This document shows, piece after piece, positions 50,081-62,646 of a stretch of 64,000 bases of DNA. The DNA is from Rahnella bonaserana (GTDB taxonomy: Bacteria; Pseudomonadota; Gammaproteobacteria; Enterobacterales; Enterobacteriaceae). The position numbers and the translations under genes are program-made. The stretch covers positions 1 to 64,000 of the forward strand of contig NZ_JAFMOW010000067.1 of assembly GCF_019049675.1 (NCBI RefSeq), written 5' to 3'. Each line of letters opens with the position of its first letter. Position 1 is the stretch's first letter. The notes under the pieces are model-generated. The model did no database searches. It worked only from the letters and a program-made list of their open reading frames with translations, and was not told the DNA's origin.

Positions 50081-50608
50081 TTAAATCAGGGAGGCTGGAC
50101 CCGCACGAATACCTTGTACCTGTGCTAACCACAGGCCGGTTTTGTGCGGTAAAGAGAAGGTTAGAAAAGGTTGTTGCGTCTGACGGATGATTACCGGTGG
50201 TTTGGATTCATGGGTCAGTAAAGCATTCAGCGTGACCAGCAGGGCCAGTTGCTGAACGTGTAATGGTCCGGCTTCTTCAGCGACCACTTCCGGCGCGGCA
50301 ACGGTATAAACCACCTGCGGAGCCAGAGCAAAAGAGAGATGACGGATGACCGTGCGCAACGCATGTTGCTGCCAGTAATCCACACCGAACGACGGGCGGC
50401 GGTTCGCCTGGAGCAATGCAAGATTACTCAGCCCTGTACTACCGATGTTAAGACGGTTTAGACTTGAGGACGTATTGGGAACCGCAGGCAGTTCCGTTTG
50501 CGAAAGGTTCGTTGACACGCCAAGGCTGGCCGCGACCATCCCCAACAGGAGATGCGGCCAAAAATACCTTCTGCCAAATTGTCGCCAACGATTTAGAATG
50601 CCAATCAC
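50081..50608 (-). CDS. secM: SecM secretion monitor with variant arrest motif
   Basis: Sec-exported nascent-chain sensor that stalls the ribosome to raise SecA synthesis. The N-terminus [18 protein letters not shown] matches E. coli SecM and includes the long signal sequence; the conserved [20 protein letters not shown] block is in the middle. The C-terminal arrest peptide ends [12 protein letters not shown] (160-171), keeping Trp, Arg168, Ala169, Gly170 and Pro171. The Phe that lies five residues before Trp in E. coli is replaced by His155, and Ile after Trp is Leu. Starts with GTG; only 26 nt separate it from the divergent dciA-like gene. Confidence 0.92.
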   Translation of the reverse strand: MIGILNRWRQFGRRYFWPHLLLGMVAASLGVSTNLSQTELPAVPNTSSSLNRLNIGSTGLSNLALLQANRRPSFGVDYWQQHALRTVIRHLSFALAPQVVYTVAAPEVVAEEAGPLHVQQLALLVTLNALLTHESKPPVIIRQTQQPFLTFSLPHKTGLWLAQVQGIRAGPASLI

Positions 50609-50634
50609 AAGTTTACAATCCGCCGGAGCTGGTC

Positions 50635-51159
50635 ATGCGCGATAGTCGCCCACAATTATTAGATATCCTGTTCGATGACGCTTCTTCCACAGAGCAAAGT
50701 CCGCTGCGCATTGTTCAACAGCGTGCTGCGGCGTTATTAAAACTCAACCGCGCAGTCAAAGGTCTGTTACCGGCGCCCATGCAACCATGGTGTCGTGTCG
50801 GTAATTATCGACAGGGTGTTTTAGTACTCGAGATTGCTAATGCCAGCTGGATGATGCGATTACGCTATGAACAACCTGCATTACTCTCTGCACTTCGAGC
50901 GCAAATTCTACCATCATTGTCATCAATCGACATCAGGATTAATCCTTCGCTCATGGCGAAAATGGAAAATGCTTCGCAGATTGCGATTAAAAATAAAGCA
51001 ATCGCTTCTGAATCCATGCCGGTCAGACATTTGAGTGCGCAAAGTGCTGAGGAATTAAGAGGGCTGGCGAGTCGTAGCCCGGAAAAACTGAGGAAGGCAT
51101 TAGAACGACTGGCTGAGCTGGCCGGAGAGGGTGCCAAAACAACCAGTCGTAATAAGTAA
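50635..51159 (+). CDS. DciA-like DUF721 protein
   Basis: A 174-residue protein with the DUF721 domain at about residues 15-115 (W-C-R-VGNYRQGVLVLEIANASW, then MRLRYEQPALLSALRAQ). In many bacteria this family (DciA) assists loading of the replicative helicase DnaB; it sits between lpxC and secA in Pseudomonas and Vibrio relatives, as here. The ATG at 50635 has GGAG at 6 nt; the longer frame to 50464 is antisense to secM. It is convergent with lpxC, 12 nt apart. Whether it still loads helicase in a lineage likely to own DnaC is unknown. Confidence 0.82.
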   Translation: MRDSRPQLLDILFDDASSTEQSPLRIVQQRAAALLKLNRAVKGLLPAPMQPWCRVGNYRQGVLVLEIANASWMMRLRYEQPALLSALRAQILPSLSSIDIRINPSLMAKMENASQIAIKNKAIASESMPVRHLSAQSAEELRGLASRSPEKLRKALERLAELAGEGAKTTSRNK

Positions 51160-51171
51160 TACGAGTATCGA

Positions 51172-52146
<975 letters not shown>

Positions 52147-52188
52147 CGGGACAGTTTAGCACAAAGAGCGGAGATCCTACAATTCGGA

Positions 52189-53343
52189 CTAGTCTGCCTG
52201 CTTACGCAGGAAGGCCGGGATGTCCAGATAGTCGGGCTCTTTATTAGATTGCGCGCTTTGATCATTGACCACTTTAGCAGCGGGTTTCGTTTCCTGCGGC
52301 AGCGGAGACATCCCGTGCTGCTGATAACGATGATCCATCACTGGCTGTGCGGCTGGCTTATTGGTCACCAAAGTGATTTCAGGACGTTTGTCCATGCCGA
52401 TACCGGTTGCAACCACGGTGACGCGCAATTCGTCATTCATTTCCGGGTCAAGGGAAGTACCGATAACCACGGTCGCGTTGTCAGAGGCGAAAGCACGGAT
52501 AGTGTTACCCACAGTTTCAAACTCATCCAGACGCAGGTCGAAGCCAGCGGTGATGTTGACCAGAACGCCGCGAGCGCCTGACAGGTCGATATCTTCCAGC
52601 AACGGGCTGGAGATCGCCATTTCAGCCGCTTCTTCAGCACGGTCTTCACCACATGCCACGCCGGAGCCCATCATGGCATAACCCATTTCGGACATAACGG
52701 TGCGCACGTCAGCGAAGTCGACGTTCATCAGACCCGGACGGGTGATCAGCTCTGCGATCCCCTGCACCGCGCCTTTCAGCACGTCGTTGGCCGCACCGAA
52801 AGCGTCCAGCAGAGAGATACCGCGACCCAAAACTTTCAACAGCTTGTCGTTCGGGATAGTGATCAGGGAGTCCACATGTTTGGACAGTTCAGCGATACCC
52901 TGCTCCGCGAATGCCATACGCTTTTTGCCTTCGAAATTGAAAGGCTTAGTCACGACAGCAACGGTCAGAATACCTAAATCTTTAGCTACTTCAGCAACCA
53001 CTGGCGCAGCACCGGTACCAGTACCACCACCCATGCCCGCTGCGATAAAGACCATATCAGCACCTTCAAGCGCAGCGCGCAGGGCTTCACGGTCTTCTTC
53101 TGCAGAATTGCGACCCACTTCCGGGTTCGCACCAGCACCCAGACCTTTGGTAATACCGCTACCGATCTGAATAGTCTGGCCTACTGCCGTTTTACGTAAC
53201 GCCTGTGCGTCGGTGTTAACGGCGAAGAATTCAACACCTTCGATGCGCTCACGCACCATGTGTTCGACAGCGTTGCCACCGCCACCGCCGACGCCGATGA
53301 CTTTAATCACCGCGTCATTGGTCAGTTCCATAGGTTCAAACAT
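52189..53343 (-). CDS. ftsZ: Cell division GTPase FtsZ
   Basis: Tubulin homologue forming the Z ring. The ATG at 53343 ([15 protein letters not shown], 384 aa) is the family start. The GTP signature GGGTGTG lies in [15 protein letters not shown] (about residues 103-112), with the T7-loop region [13 protein letters not shown]. The variable linker leads to the C-terminal peptide [14 protein letters not shown], which binds FtsA, ZipA, ZapD and SlmA. It follows ftsA by about 70 nt. Confidence 0.98.
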   Translation of the reverse strand: MFEPMELTNDAVIKVIGVGGGGGNAVEHMVRERIEGVEFFAVNTDAQALRKTAVGQTIQIGSGITKGLGAGANPEVGRNSAEEDREALRAALEGADMVFIAAGMGGGTGTGAAPVVAEVAKDLGILTVAVVTKPFNFEGKKRMAFAEQGIAELSKHVDSLITIPNDKLLKVLGRGISLLDAFGAANDVLKGAVQGIAELITRPGLMNVDFADVRTVMSEMGYAMMGSGVACGEDRAEEAAEMAISSPLLEDIDLSGARGVLVNITAGFDLRLDEFETVGNTIRAFASDNATVVIGTSLDPEMNDELRVTVVATGIGMDKRPEITLVTNKPAAQPVMDHRYQQHGMSPLPQETKPAAKVVNDQSAQSNKEPDYLDIPAFLRKQAD

Positions 53344-53414
53344 AGTTTCTCTCCGTTTTGTGCCTGTCGCGTCGGGATCAAAAACCATAACAGCATGATC
53401 CCGTTGTTAAACCA

Positions 53415-54671
53415 TTAAAACTCTTTTCTCAGCCAGCTGTTGATTCGTTTGAACCAGTTGCCCACTGAGGCGCGTTTTTCCACTTCGGCCTCACCGCTCA
53501 GGTGAGACTCCTTCCCGTAGTGCAGCAGCCCTACAGCCGTTGAGTAGTAAGGTTCCTGCGCATAATCTGTCAGCCCGGTGATGTTCAGGGGTTGCCCGAT
53601 ACGCACCTGGGTATGAAATACCCGCTGCGCACAGGCTGCCAGACCATCAATTTGTGCTGCACCGCCTGTCAGAACAATACCGGCGGCCAGATGATGTTTT
53701 ACGCCTTGCTGACGTAACTGCTCCTGCAATTGCAAAATTTCGTCGTTCACTAAATTCAGCAATTCTGTGTAACGTGGCTCGATAACTTCAGCCAGTGTCT
53801 GACGTTGCAGACTGCGTGGTGGACGTCCACCTACGCTCGGCACTTCGACGTTTTCGTCTTTGCCGACAATCGAACCTAATGCACAACCATGGCGAACTTT
53901 GATCGCTTCGGCATCGGTCGGTGGTGTACCAAACGCATAAGCGATATCGCTGGTGACCACGTTCCCTGCATAAGGGATAACCTTAGTATGACGTAGTGCG
54001 CCGCCGGTATAAACCGCGATATCCATGGTTCCACCACCAATATCGACCACACACACACCTAATTCACGCTCATCTTCGGTCAGAACGGCATAACTGGCGG
54101 CCAGACCGGCAAAAATGAGCTGGTCAACTTTTAAGCCGCAGCGTTCTACCGCTTTAACAATGTTCTTCGCCATATCGTTATGGCAGGTAATCAGGTGAAC
54201 TTTAGCCTGCATACGCACGCCGGAAAGTCCGACCGGGTTTTTAATCCCTTCCTGATAATCAATGGCATATTCCTGAGGGATCACATGCAGAACCCGATGT
54301 TCATCACGCACACGTACAGATTTTGCGGTATGCACGACGTTCTCTACATCTTCCTGTGTGACTTCCTCTTCTGAAATAGGAACCATCCCTATTTCATTCT
54401 GACAACTGATATGTTTACCAGACAAAGCAAGGTAAACAGAGGAAATCTGACAATCCGCCATCAGTTCAGCCTGATCGATGGCGCGCTGTACGCATTTCAC
54501 CACCGATTCCAGATCATTCACGCCACCCTTGTCCATGCCACGGGATGGGCAACTGCCCACGCCGATAATATTGACCATGCCATCGGGCAGAACTTCCCCC
54601 ACCAATGCGGCGACCTTTGCCGTACCGATCTCCAGCCCAACTACCAGTTTTCTGTCCGTCGACTTGATCAT
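53415..54671 (-). CDS. ftsA: Cell division protein FtsA
   Basis: Actin-like ATPase that tethers FtsZ to the membrane and helps activate septal wall synthesis. Phosphate-binding loops are visible ([17 protein letters not shown] and [14 protein letters not shown]), with the 1C insertion domain between. The C-terminal amphipathic helix ([14 protein letters not shown]) is the membrane anchor. The start overlaps the ftsQ stop (ATGA). Confidence 0.97.
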   Translation of the reverse strand: MIKSTDRKLVVGLEIGTAKVAALVGEVLPDGMVNIIGVGSCPSRGMDKGGVNDLESVVKCVQRAIDQAELMADCQISSVYLALSGKHISCQNEIGMVPISEEEVTQEDVENVVHTAKSVRVRDEHRVLHVIPQEYAIDYQEGIKNPVGLSGVRMQAKVHLITCHNDMAKNIVKAVERCGLKVDQLIFAGLAASYAVLTEDERELGVCVVDIGGGTMDIAVYTGGALRHTKVIPYAGNVVTSDIAYAFGTPPTDAEAIKVRHGCALGSIVGKDENVEVPSVGGRPPRSLQRQTLAEVIEPRYTELLNLVNDEILQLQEQLRQQGVKHHLAAGIVLTGGAAQIDGLAACAQRVFHTQVRIGQPLNITGLTDYAQEPYYSTAVGLLHYGKESHLSGEAEVEKRASVGNWFKRINSWLRKEF

Positions 54672-55504
54672 TGTTGTTTAGCCTGTGCCTGATTCTGTTG
54701 CTGATTACTGTTTTGCTGGTCAATAAACTCTGGCGCCCAACCTACCGATGCACCGCTGTCATAACGTAAATCGACATAAGTGATGCGTTTCTTATCGGCC
54801 TCTGCCTGTTGCTGGAATCGCGGGTAGAGCTCAATAAAACGTTGTAAACGTCCCATCCGGTCATCTCTGCCCAATTCCAGCCGGACGTCATTATCCAGAG
54901 TTAACTGCCACGAGTGACGTGCACTCATTGCCACTGCTTTCAACTGAAACTTACCGGCGGCCAGCGCCTGGCTCATTGATTGAAAGCCCTGCAAAACATC
55001 CTGTTCGCTGCCTTCCGGACCGTAAAGCAACGGCATTTTCTGTTTGACCACACGTTCAGCGGGTATGCTGAATGATTTGCCATCGGCATCCACCATATGC
55101 AGATCATTCCAGTGTGCGACCGGCACATACTCCACCAGGTGTATCTTCAATTCATTCGGCCATTGCTTACGAACGCTGACCTGTTTTATCCAGGGTAAAC
55201 GCTCAATCTGCTGCTGAATGACGTTTACATCCTGCGTCATGAACGTTCCCGGAGCCCCTAAGGAGAGAATCGCCTGACGAATATCATCGTTGGTCGTGTA
55301 ATGACGTTCCCCGGTAACCACTAACTGGGACAACGGCAATCGGTTCGCATCCTGCATCCAGCCAACAACAGCCCACGCACTCCATAAAATCGTTCCTACT
55401 ACCAACAACAGAAACACGATCCCAGCCAGCTGGCCACCGTTACTGCGACGGCCGTTGTTTTCGACCGTCTCGCGCTCTCGGGTATTCAGGGCGGCTTGAG
55501 ACAT
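54668..55504 (-). CDS. ftsQ: Cell division protein FtsQ
   Basis: Bitopic divisome protein that recruits FtsL and FtsB. A cytoplasmic N-tail is followed by one transmembrane helix (about residues 27-50, [20 protein letters not shown]), the POTRA domain ([20 protein letters not shown]) and the beta domain. A Gln-rich tail ends the protein (278 aa). It begins one base after the ddlB stop and overlaps ftsA at its own stop. Confidence 0.95.
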   Translation of the reverse strand: MSQAALNTRERETVENNGRRSNGGQLAGIVFLLLVVGTILWSAWAVVGWMQDANRLPLSQLVVTGERHYTTNDDIRQAILSLGAPGTFMTQDVNVIQQQIERLPWIKQVSVRKQWPNELKIHLVEYVPVAHWNDLHMVDADGKSFSIPAERVVKQKMPLLYGPEGSEQDVLQGFQSMSQALAAGKFQLKAVAMSARHSWQLTLDNDVRLELGRDDRMGRLQRFIELYPRFQQQAEADKKRITYVDLRYDSGASVGWAPEFIDQQNSNQQQNQAQAKQQ

Positions 55505-55505
55505 A

Positions 55506-56426
55506 TCAGTCCGCCAGTGCCAGAATACGGGAAACGAGCTGCGGGAAACTTAATCCGGCATGTTTGGCTGCCATAGGCACCAGACTGTGGCTGGTCATGC
55601 CCGGCGACGTATTCACTTCCAGCAGGTTAAAGCTGCCGTCGCTGTCTTGCATCACGTCAACACGACCCCAGCCGCTGCAATCGAGCGCCTGATACGCCTG
55701 CAATGCCAGTGCAGAAAGCTGTTGTTCCTGTGCTTCGCTTAAACCGCTCGGACAGAAGTACTGTGTTTCATCAGACAGATATTTTGCCTGGTAGTCATAA
55801 AATGTTCCGGCTGGCTGGATACGAATGGATGGCATCACTTCGTCACCCACGATGGCGACCGTGTATTCCGGGCCGCTCAGCCATTTTTCGATCAGTACGT
55901 TATCGTCATGACGGAAGCCTTCCTGCAGGGCGGGCAACAACTCTTTTTCCGTTGTCACTTTGCTCATCCCGACGCTGGAACCTTCGCGGCTTGGTTTGAC
56001 GATCACCGGCAGACCTAATTCGGCGATTTTTGCTGCCAGAGCGCCCTGCCCTGCTTCTTCAATTTGTGAACGATGCAGTGCAACAAACGGTGCGACCGGT
56101 AAACCTGACGCCTGCCACACCAGTTTGGTGCGGAATTTATCCATGGTCAGCGCAGAAGCCATCACACCGCTGCCGGTATAAGGCAAACCGATTTGTTCCA
56201 GCAAGCCCTGCAACGTCCCGTCTTCACCACCGCGACCGTGCAGTGCGATAAAGACTTTGCTGAAGCCTTCTTCTTTAAGAAGCGCCACATTAAAAGTTTT
56301 GGTATCGATGCCGTGAGCATCAATGCCAGATTCACGTAAGCCAGCCAGCACCGCAGCGCCAGACTGTAATGACACATCGCGTTCTGCGGAAGTACCGCCC
56401 AACAATACTGCTACTTTCTCAGACAT
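55506..56426 (-). CDS. ddlB: D-alanine--D-alanine ligase B
   Basis: ATP-grasp ligase making the D-Ala-D-Ala dipeptide for peptidoglycan. The ATG at 56426 ([20 protein letters not shown], 306 aa) is preferred over a start four codons earlier. Conserved: [24 protein letters not shown] and the C-terminal [13 protein letters not shown]. Its start overlaps the murC stop by 8 nt. Confidence 0.96.
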   Translation of the reverse strand: MSEKVAVLLGGTSAERDVSLQSGAAVLAGLRESGIDAHGIDTKTFNVALLKEEGFSKVFIALHGRGGEDGTLQGLLEQIGLPYTGSGVMASALTMDKFRTKLVWQASGLPVAPFVALHRSQIEEAGQGALAAKIAELGLPVIVKPSREGSSVGMSKVTTEKELLPALQEGFRHDDNVLIEKWLSGPEYTVAIVGDEVMPSIRIQPAGTFYDYQAKYLSDETQYFCPSGLSEAQEQQLSALALQAYQALDCSGWGRVDVMQDSDGSFNLLEVNTSPGMTSHSLVPMAAKHAGLSFPQLVSRILALAD

Positions 56427-57894
56427 GATGTTCTTCACCTTTCTTCACTGGTTGCAGCTTTTGATCAGCCAATTTACGGGCCACTCTGCCGACATTACCG
56501 GCACCCTGAACCAGAACTAAATCGTCACCTTCCAGGATCTGCGCCAGACTTTCCGGCACGGCTTCAATATCAGAAACCAAAATCGGATCCAATTTCCCGC
56601 GCGCGCGGATGGTGCGGCACAGTGAACGGCTGTCAGCTCCGGGAATTGGCGCTTCACCGGCCGGATAAACATCCAGCATAATCAGCACATCAACCTGAGA
56701 CAGCACATTCGCAAAATCGTCGTACAAATCACGGGTACGCGTGTAACGGTGTGGCTGGAAAATCATCACCAGACGCTTATTCGCCCAGCCTGCCCGCGCG
56801 GCTTTGATCGTCGCATCGACTTCTGTCGGGTGATGACCGTAGTCATCAACCAGCATCGCGCTGCCGGTTTTGCCATTCACGTTATCCAGCGCATATTCGC
56901 CCAGGAAATCGAAACGACGTCCCGTACCCTGGAAACCTGCCAGTGCGCGAAGAATGGCGTCATCACAGATCCCTTCATCTGACGCAACGGCTACTGCGGC
57001 CGCAGCATTCAGGGCGTTATGACGACCCGGCGCATTCAGCGTAACGCTGATCAGCGGCAAGTCCTGACGGCGCAGCGTAAAGTGTCCTTGTGCGCCGACC
57101 TGACGATAATTTTCGATAATCACATCCGCGTCTTCGCTGAAACCGTAAGTCGTCATATGACGGCCCACGCGTGGGATCAGCTCGCGGATCACCGGATCAT
57201 CAATGCACATCACTGCACGTCCGTAGAATGGCAGGTTGTGCAGGAAATTAATGAACGTCTGCTTCAGGATTTCAAAGTCACCCTGATACGTATCCATATG
57301 GTCCGCTTCGATGTTGGTCACAATCGCCACCATCGGTTGCAGATGCAGGAACGACGCATCGCTTTCATCAGCTTCCGCAATCAGAAAACGGCTTGAACCC
57401 AGACGCGCATGGGTACCCGCAGCCTTGACCAGTCCACCGTTAACGAATGTCGGATCCAGACCGGCTTCAGCATAAATACTGGTGACCATCGCCGTAGTCG
57501 TCGTTTTACCGTGCGTACCTGCCACAGCAATACCGTGACGAAAACGCATCAGTTCAGCGAGCATTTCTGCACGGCGGATCACAGGTATTCGCGCTTCACG
57601 TGCGGCAACGATTTCCGGGTTATCGGAAGAAATCGCCGTAGACACCACAACCACACTGGCATCCAGCACGTTTTCAGGACGGTGATTAAAATAAATCGTC
57701 GCGCCCAGAGCCGTCAGTTGCTGTGTCACCGCGTTCGGTGCCAGATCAGATCCACTGATCTGATAGCCTTCATTTGCCAACACTTCGGCGATACCACCCA
57801 TGCCGGCACCACCGATGCCAACAAAGTGAATGTGCCGGACACGATGCATCTCGGGCACGAAGGTACGCAGTTTCGCCAATTGTTGTGTATTCAC
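56419..57894 (-). CDS. murC: UDP-N-acetylmuramate--L-alanine ligase
   Basis: Adds the first amino acid of the peptidoglycan stem. N-terminal dinucleotide-like motif [20 protein letters not shown]-binding GTHGKTTTT and the [11 protein letters not shown] block. Two GTG starts are possible: 57894 gives 491 aa and MNTQQLAK, as in E. coli; 57906 adds four residues. Neither has a strong Shine-Dalgarno sequence, so coupling to murG may matter. Confidence 0.95.
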   Translation of the reverse strand: MNTQQLAKLRTFVPEMHRVRHIHFVGIGGAGMGGIAEVLANEGYQISGSDLAPNAVTQQLTALGATIYFNHRPENVLDASVVVVSTAISSDNPEIVAAREARIPVIRRAEMLAELMRFRHGIAVAGTHGKTTTTAMVTSIYAEAGLDPTFVNGGLVKAAGTHARLGSSRFLIAEADESDASFLHLQPMVAIVTNIEADHMDTYQGDFEILKQTFINFLHNLPFYGRAVMCIDDPVIRELIPRVGRHMTTYGFSEDADVIIENYRQVGAQGHFTLRRQDLPLISVTLNAPGRHNALNAAAAVAVASDEGICDDAILRALAGFQGTGRRFDFLGEYALDNVNGKTGSAMLVDDYGHHPTEVDATIKAARAGWANKRLVMIFQPHRYTRTRDLYDDFANVLSQVDVLIMLDVYPAGEAPIPGADSRSLCRTIRARGKLDPILVSDIEAVPESLAQILEGDDLVLVQGAGNVGRVARKLADQKLQPVKKGEEHHV

Positions 57895-57972
57895 GTTTTT
57901 ATTCACTATTTCAGGTTACTGATTAATCCGTTTCTTACGGCTAGGACCACGCACTGCATGGCCCGTTCAATT

Positions 57973-59040
57973 TCATTTTTTACTGGCGGCAACCACTTCT
58001 GCGGCAACACGCTCTGTCGCATCAGGAATGGCGGCTGCACGGGCGGCTCTTGCCATTTCCATCAGATGGGTTCTGTCCCATCCGGCCATCAGATCAGCGA
58101 CAGCGGCGGCACTAAAATCTTTTTGCTCAATAATCTTTGCAGCACCCGCTTTTTCCAGCGGTAAAGCGTTCCAGTATTGCTGGCGGTCTTTATGCTGGAA
58201 TGGCACAAAAATGGCGGGCAAACCTGCGGCAGCAATTTCACTGACCGTTAACGCGCCGGAGCGACAAACCACCACATCCGCCCAGGCATAAGCCGCTGCC
58301 ATGTCATCAATGAATTCGGTAATTTTGTGCTGAGTCTGACCGGCTTTTTCGTAAGCCTGATTCACTGACTCCAGCGCACCTTTACCCACCTGATGCCACA
58401 ACGTAATTTTATCGCCCATCAGCGCCGCCACTTCAGGCATGCTCTGATTAAGCACCCGCGCGCCCTGACTGCCCCCAATCACCAAGACTCTGATCGGGCC
58501 TTCACGTCCGGCTAAGCGCGTTTCGGGCAATTCCAGCGCCAGCACATCCGTGCGCACCGGATTTCCCACGACATCCGCTTTCGGAAAAGCACCGGGGAAC
58601 GCCTGCAATACTTTGGTGGCAATGTGCGACAAACCCTTATTGGTCATGCCCGCAATGCCATTTTGTTCGTGCAGCACCACCGGAATCCCCAGTGACCATG
58701 CCGCCAGACCGCCCGGGCCAGAAACGTATCCGCCCATGCCTAACACCACATCTGGCTGAAAGCGTTTCATGATGGCCTTCGCCTGACGCCACGCATGATA
58801 TATGCGAATCGGCGCTGTGAGTTGCGCTTTCAGACCTTTCCCACGTAATCCTGTGATTTTAATGAAATCAATGTCGATGCCATGTTTCGGCACTAAATCC
58901 GCTTCCATCCGGTCTGCTGTACCCAGCCAGCGAACTTCCCAACCTTGCGCGATAAGATGATGCGCCACTGCCAGCCCCGGGAACACATGTCCACCTGTAC
59001 CGCCAGCCATCACCATTAAACGCCGGGTATTGCCACTCAT
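57973..59040 (-). CDS. murG: Undecaprenyl-PP-MurNAc-pentapeptide GlcNAc transferase
   Basis: Peripheral inner-membrane glycosyltransferase that converts lipid I to lipid II. Glycine-rich loops [14 protein letters not shown] (N-terminal) and [12 protein letters not shown] (C-terminal domain) are present, plus the UDP-GlcNAc site around [11 protein letters not shown]. 355 aa. Its start overlaps the ftsW stop (ATGA). Confidence 0.97.
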   Translation of the reverse strand: MSGNTRRLMVMAGGTGGHVFPGLAVAHHLIAQGWEVRWLGTADRMEADLVPKHGIDIDFIKITGLRGKGLKAQLTAPIRIYHAWRQAKAIMKRFQPDVVLGMGGYVSGPGGLAAWSLGIPVVLHEQNGIAGMTNKGLSHIATKVLQAFPGAFPKADVVGNPVRTDVLALELPETRLAGREGPIRVLVIGGSQGARVLNQSMPEVAALMGDKITLWHQVGKGALESVNQAYEKAGQTQHKITEFIDDMAAAYAWADVVVCRSGALTVSEIAAAGLPAIFVPFQHKDRQQYWNALPLEKAGAAKIIEQKDFSAAAVADLMAGWDRTHLMEMARAARAAAIPDATERVAAEVVAASKK

Positions 59041-60245
59041 CGGGCACTCCTTACAAACGCCTGGGCTTTAGCCAGCCGCGTTTCAAAATCCACTCGCAGC
59101 AATAACACGATTGCCGTCGACATAATTAGCAAGCTCGAACCACCGTAACTGATCAGCGGCAGCGTCAGACCTTTGGTCGGCAGCATACCCGCCGCAGCGC
59201 CCACATTGACCAGCGCCTGGAAGCTAAACCACACGCCGATGGAGCAGGCCAAAAATCCGGAAAAACGCTGATCAATCTCTAATGCACGGCGCCCGATGGA
59301 CATCGCACGAAAAGCGACGAAGAATACCATCAACAGGGCCAAAACCACACCGAAATACCCCAGCTCTTCACCCAAAATGGAGAAGATAAAGTCGGTATGC
59401 GCTTCCGGTAAATATTCCAGTTTCTGTACTGAATTCCCTAAGCCCTGTCCCCAGAATTCACCACGGCCAAATGCCATCAGCGACTGGGTTAACTGGTAGC
59501 CGCTACCAAACGGATCGGCCCACGGATTCCAGAACGAGGTGACACGGCGCATACGGTACGGTTCGGCAAGAACCAGCAGCACAACCGCAAACGCACCGGA
59601 ACCGATAATCGCCAGGAACTGCCACATTTTCGCCCCCGCCAGGAATAACATCGCCAGCGTGGTGATAAACAATACGACGACGGTACCGAGGTCAGGCTGA
59701 GCCAGCAGTAATACGGCCAGCACCACCATGACGCCCATGGGTTTGCAAAAGCCCCAGAAGTTGCTGCGCACTTCATCGACCTTGCGCACCAGATAACTGG
59801 CGAGATAGCAAAACAGCGACAGCTTCGAGAACTCAGCAGGCTGAATACGCAACGGCCCGAGAGAAATCCAGCGCGAGGCCCCGTTGACGGAACTACCGAC
59901 CACCAGAACCACCAGCAACATCACCACCGAAAGCAGCAGCAGAACGTTGCTGTACTTCTGCCAGACGGCCATCGGCACCCGAAGCGTCACCAGCGATAAA
60001 CCAAAAGCCAGACCGAGATAAATGGCATCACGTTTAGCAAACAGGAACGGATCGTCTGCCAGACGCTGACCGATAGGCATAGAAGCCGACGTCACCATCA
60101 CAAAACCCACAATCGCCAGACCAAAGGTCAGCCACAACAATGTCCGGTCGTACAGCACCAGCGTGACGGAGTCGCTTTCCTTTGCACCCATCACCCAGTC
60201 ATTAAATTTTGCGATGAGGCTCATCCCCGGAATACGCAACCGCAT
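59037..60245 (-). CDS. ftsW: Septal peptidoglycan glycosyltransferase FtsW
   Basis: SEDS-family polymerase acting with FtsI at the septum. About ten transmembrane helices; the SEDS motifs include [20 protein letters not shown] and [13 protein letters not shown]. 402 aa, a little shorter than E. coli FtsW at the N-terminus. Its first base is shared with the last base of the murD stop, and its stop overlaps the murG start. Confidence 0.96.
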   Translation of the reverse strand: MRLRIPGMSLIAKFNDWVMGAKESDSVTLVLYDRTLLWLTFGLAIVGFVMVTSASMPIGQRLADDPFLFAKRDAIYLGLAFGLSLVTLRVPMAVWQKYSNVLLLLSVVMLLVVLVVGSSVNGASRWISLGPLRIQPAEFSKLSLFCYLASYLVRKVDEVRSNFWGFCKPMGVMVVLAVLLLAQPDLGTVVVLFITTLAMLFLAGAKMWQFLAIIGSGAFAVVLLVLAEPYRMRRVTSFWNPWADPFGSGYQLTQSLMAFGRGEFWGQGLGNSVQKLEYLPEAHTDFIFSILGEELGYFGVVLALLMVFFVAFRAMSIGRRALEIDQRFSGFLACSIGVWFSFQALVNVGAAAGMLPTKGLTLPLISYGGSSLLIMSTAIVLLLRVDFETRLAKAQAFVRSAR

Positions 60246-61561
60246 CAGCCCAGCTCCTTCGCCAGCGCGGTGAAGACATCACCACGTTGTTCAAAACTGC
60301 GGAACTGATCGAGACTCGCGCAAGCCGGAGATAACAGAACCATATCGCCGGAAGCCACGTGCTTGCTGATTTCCCGCATCGCCTGTTCCATGGTTTCAAA
60401 CAAGGAGGAAACATCAGGTCGCAGCTCTGCAAGCTCAGCACCATCACGGCCAAAGCAATAAATACGCAGATTATCGCCTTGCAGATAACGGGTCAGGGGA
60501 GAGAAATCAGCAGATTTTCCGTCTCCGCCCAGCAGCAGATGTAACGTGCCTTCAACGTGCAAACCGTTCAGCGCCGCTTCAGTGCTGCCCACATTGGTGG
60601 CTTTGGAATCATTAATCCAGCGCACGCCATTGTGATGCCAGGCTATCTGGAAGCGGTGAGCCAGACCGGTGAAAGTAGTCAGCGCTTTCAGGCTGGACGC
60701 ACGAGGTACACCTGCCGCATCCGCCAGCGCCAGTGCTGCCAGCGCATTGGTGTAGTTATGGCGTCCGGTCAGCGGCATTTCATTGGTGTTCAGCACTTTT
60801 TCACCATGAACACGCAGCCAGATATCCTCCTGCTGACGGGTCAGATGGTAATCACCCACATCGACACCAAAACTCACACAACGTTTATCCGCGCCACGCA
60901 CCGGCATGGTCAGGGCATCGTCTGCGTTAACAACACACAGCGCAGCGTTTTCATACACTTTCAGCTTTGCCGCACGGTATTGCTGCAAACCAAACGGATA
61001 GCGATCCATATGATCTTCCGTCACGTTCAGAATGGTCGCCGCCGCCGCGTGAAGGCTGTACGTGGTTTCCAGCTGGAAGCTGGAAAGCTCAAGCACAAAA
61101 AGATCGTATTCATGATCCAGCATGGTCAGCACCGGCAGGCCGATATTGCCGCCAACGCCGACGCGCCAGCCCGCCGCTTTGGCCATTTCGCCCACCAGCA
61201 TGGTGACGGTGCTCTTCCCATTAGAACCGGTGATCGCAACAATTGGCGTCGTCGTTTCACGGCAAAACAGTTCGATATCACCGACAATTTCCACGCCTGC
61301 ATCAGCAGCAGCGCTCAGTGCTGGCGTCGCCAGCGCAACGCCCGGGCTGGAAATAATTAAATCAGCATCCAGCAGCCAGTCTTCGTTGAGCGAACCCAGA
61401 TGACGCTCAATGTTATCCGCCAGTTTATCGAGTCCTGGCGGGCTGACGCGGGTATCAATGACACGCGGCATCACGCCACGTGCAACAAAGAAATCAACAC
61501 AGGACAGGCCGGTAAGACCCAGCCCGATGATGACCACTTTTTTACCCTGATAGTCAGCCAT
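60245..61561 (-). CDS. murD: UDP-N-acetylmuramoyl-L-alanine--D-glutamate ligase
   Basis: Cytoplasmic Mur ligase adding D-Glu. Features: N-terminal domain [20 protein letters not shown] loop [13 protein letters not shown] and the substrate Lys/His region [10 protein letters not shown]. 438 aa. It starts 2 nt after mraY and shares one base with the ftsW start. Confidence 0.97.
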   Translation of the reverse strand: MADYQGKKVVIIGLGLTGLSCVDFFVARGVMPRVIDTRVSPPGLDKLADNIERHLGSLNEDWLLDADLIISSPGVALATPALSAAADAGVEIVGDIELFCRETTTPIVAITGSNGKSTVTMLVGEMAKAAGWRVGVGGNIGLPVLTMLDHEYDLFVLELSSFQLETTYSLHAAAATILNVTEDHMDRYPFGLQQYRAAKLKVYENAALCVVNADDALTMPVRGADKRCVSFGVDVGDYHLTRQQEDIWLRVHGEKVLNTNEMPLTGRHNYTNALAALALADAAGVPRASSLKALTTFTGLAHRFQIAWHHNGVRWINDSKATNVGSTEAALNGLHVEGTLHLLLGGDGKSADFSPLTRYLQGDNLRIYCFGRDGAELAELRPDVSSLFETMEQAMREISKHVASGDMVLLSPACASLDQFRSFEQRGDVFTALAKELG

Positions 61562-61563
61562 AA

Positions 61564-62646
61564 TTACCGTACCTTCAGCGTCGCCAGGCCAATCAGCACC
61601 AGCATCAGCGAAATAATCCAGAAGCGCACGATGACGCGCGGTTCCGGCCAGCCTTTAAGTTCGTAGTGATGATGGATAGGCGCCATACGGAAAATGCGCT
61701 GTCCACGTAACTTGAAGGACCCAACCTGCAGGATCACCGACAGTGTTTCGACCACGAATACACCACCCATAATCACCAGTAAGAACTCCTGACGCAGCAA
61801 CACGGCAATGGTACCCAGCGCGCCACCCAGAGCCAGAGAGCCGACATCGCCCATGAAAACTTGTGCCGGATAGGTGTTGAACCACAGGAACCCAAGTCCG
61901 GCACCGACAATCGCCGTACACACAATCACCAGTTCACCCGCGTGGCGCAGATAAGGGATGTGCAGATAGCTGGCGAAATTCATGTTACCGGTCGCCCATG
62001 CCACCAGCGCAAAGCCTGCTGCAACAAAGACCGTTGGCATAATCGCCAGACCGTCCAGACCATCGGTCAGGTTAACGGCGTTACTGGTTCCCACGATCAC
62101 GAAGTAGCTCAGCAGGATGTACATCAGACCGAGCTGCGGCATGATGTCTTTAAAGAACGGCACCACCAGTTCGGTCGCTGGCGTATCTTTACCTATGGCG
62201 TACATAGTGAAGGCCGCCGCCAGCGCAATCACCGACTGCCAGAAATATTTCCAGCGGGCAATCAGGCCCTTGGTGTCTTTACGAACCACTTTGCGGTAGT
62301 CATCGATAAACCCAACGATGCCGTAGCCAATCAGAACAAACAGTACGCACCACACGTACGGGTTGGACGGATACGCCCACATCAATACGGAAATCGTAAT
62401 GGACGCCAGAATCATCAGGCCGCCCATGGTTGGCGTACCACGTTTACTGAAATGCGACTCAGGACCGTCGTTACGGACAACCTGGCCGAAAGACATTTTT
62501 TGCAGACGGGCAATCATGCGGGGCCCGATCCACAGCGACAGGAATAAAGCAGTCAGCAGGCTGACAATGGCGCGAAACGTCAGATAGGAAAAGACGTTGA
62601 AGCCGGAATAATATTTGACCAAGTGTTCGGCCAGCCAAACTAACAT
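61564..62646 (-). CDS. mraY: Phospho-N-acetylmuramoyl-pentapeptide transferase
   Basis: Ten-helix membrane enzyme that makes lipid I from UDP-MurNAc-pentapeptide and undecaprenyl phosphate. Catalytic motifs: [17 protein letters not shown] (Asp pair), [13 protein letters not shown] and the cytoplasmic loop [13 protein letters not shown]. 360 aa, the E. coli length. The start overlaps the murF stop by 7 nt. Confidence 0.97.
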   Translation of the reverse strand: MLVWLAEHLVKYYSGFNVFSYLTFRAIVSLLTALFLSLWIGPRMIARLQKMSFGQVVRNDGPESHFSKRGTPTMGGLMILASITISVLMWAYPSNPYVWCVLFVLIGYGIVGFIDDYRKVVRKDTKGLIARWKYFWQSVIALAAAFTMYAIGKDTPATELVVPFFKDIMPQLGLMYILLSYFVIVGTSNAVNLTDGLDGLAIMPTVFVAAGFALVAWATGNMNFASYLHIPYLRHAGELVIVCTAIVGAGLGFLWFNTYPAQVFMGDVGSLALGGALGTIAVLLRQEFLLVIMGGVFVVETLSVILQVGSFKLRGQRIFRMAPIHHHYELKGWPEPRVIVRFWIISLMLVLIGLATLKVR

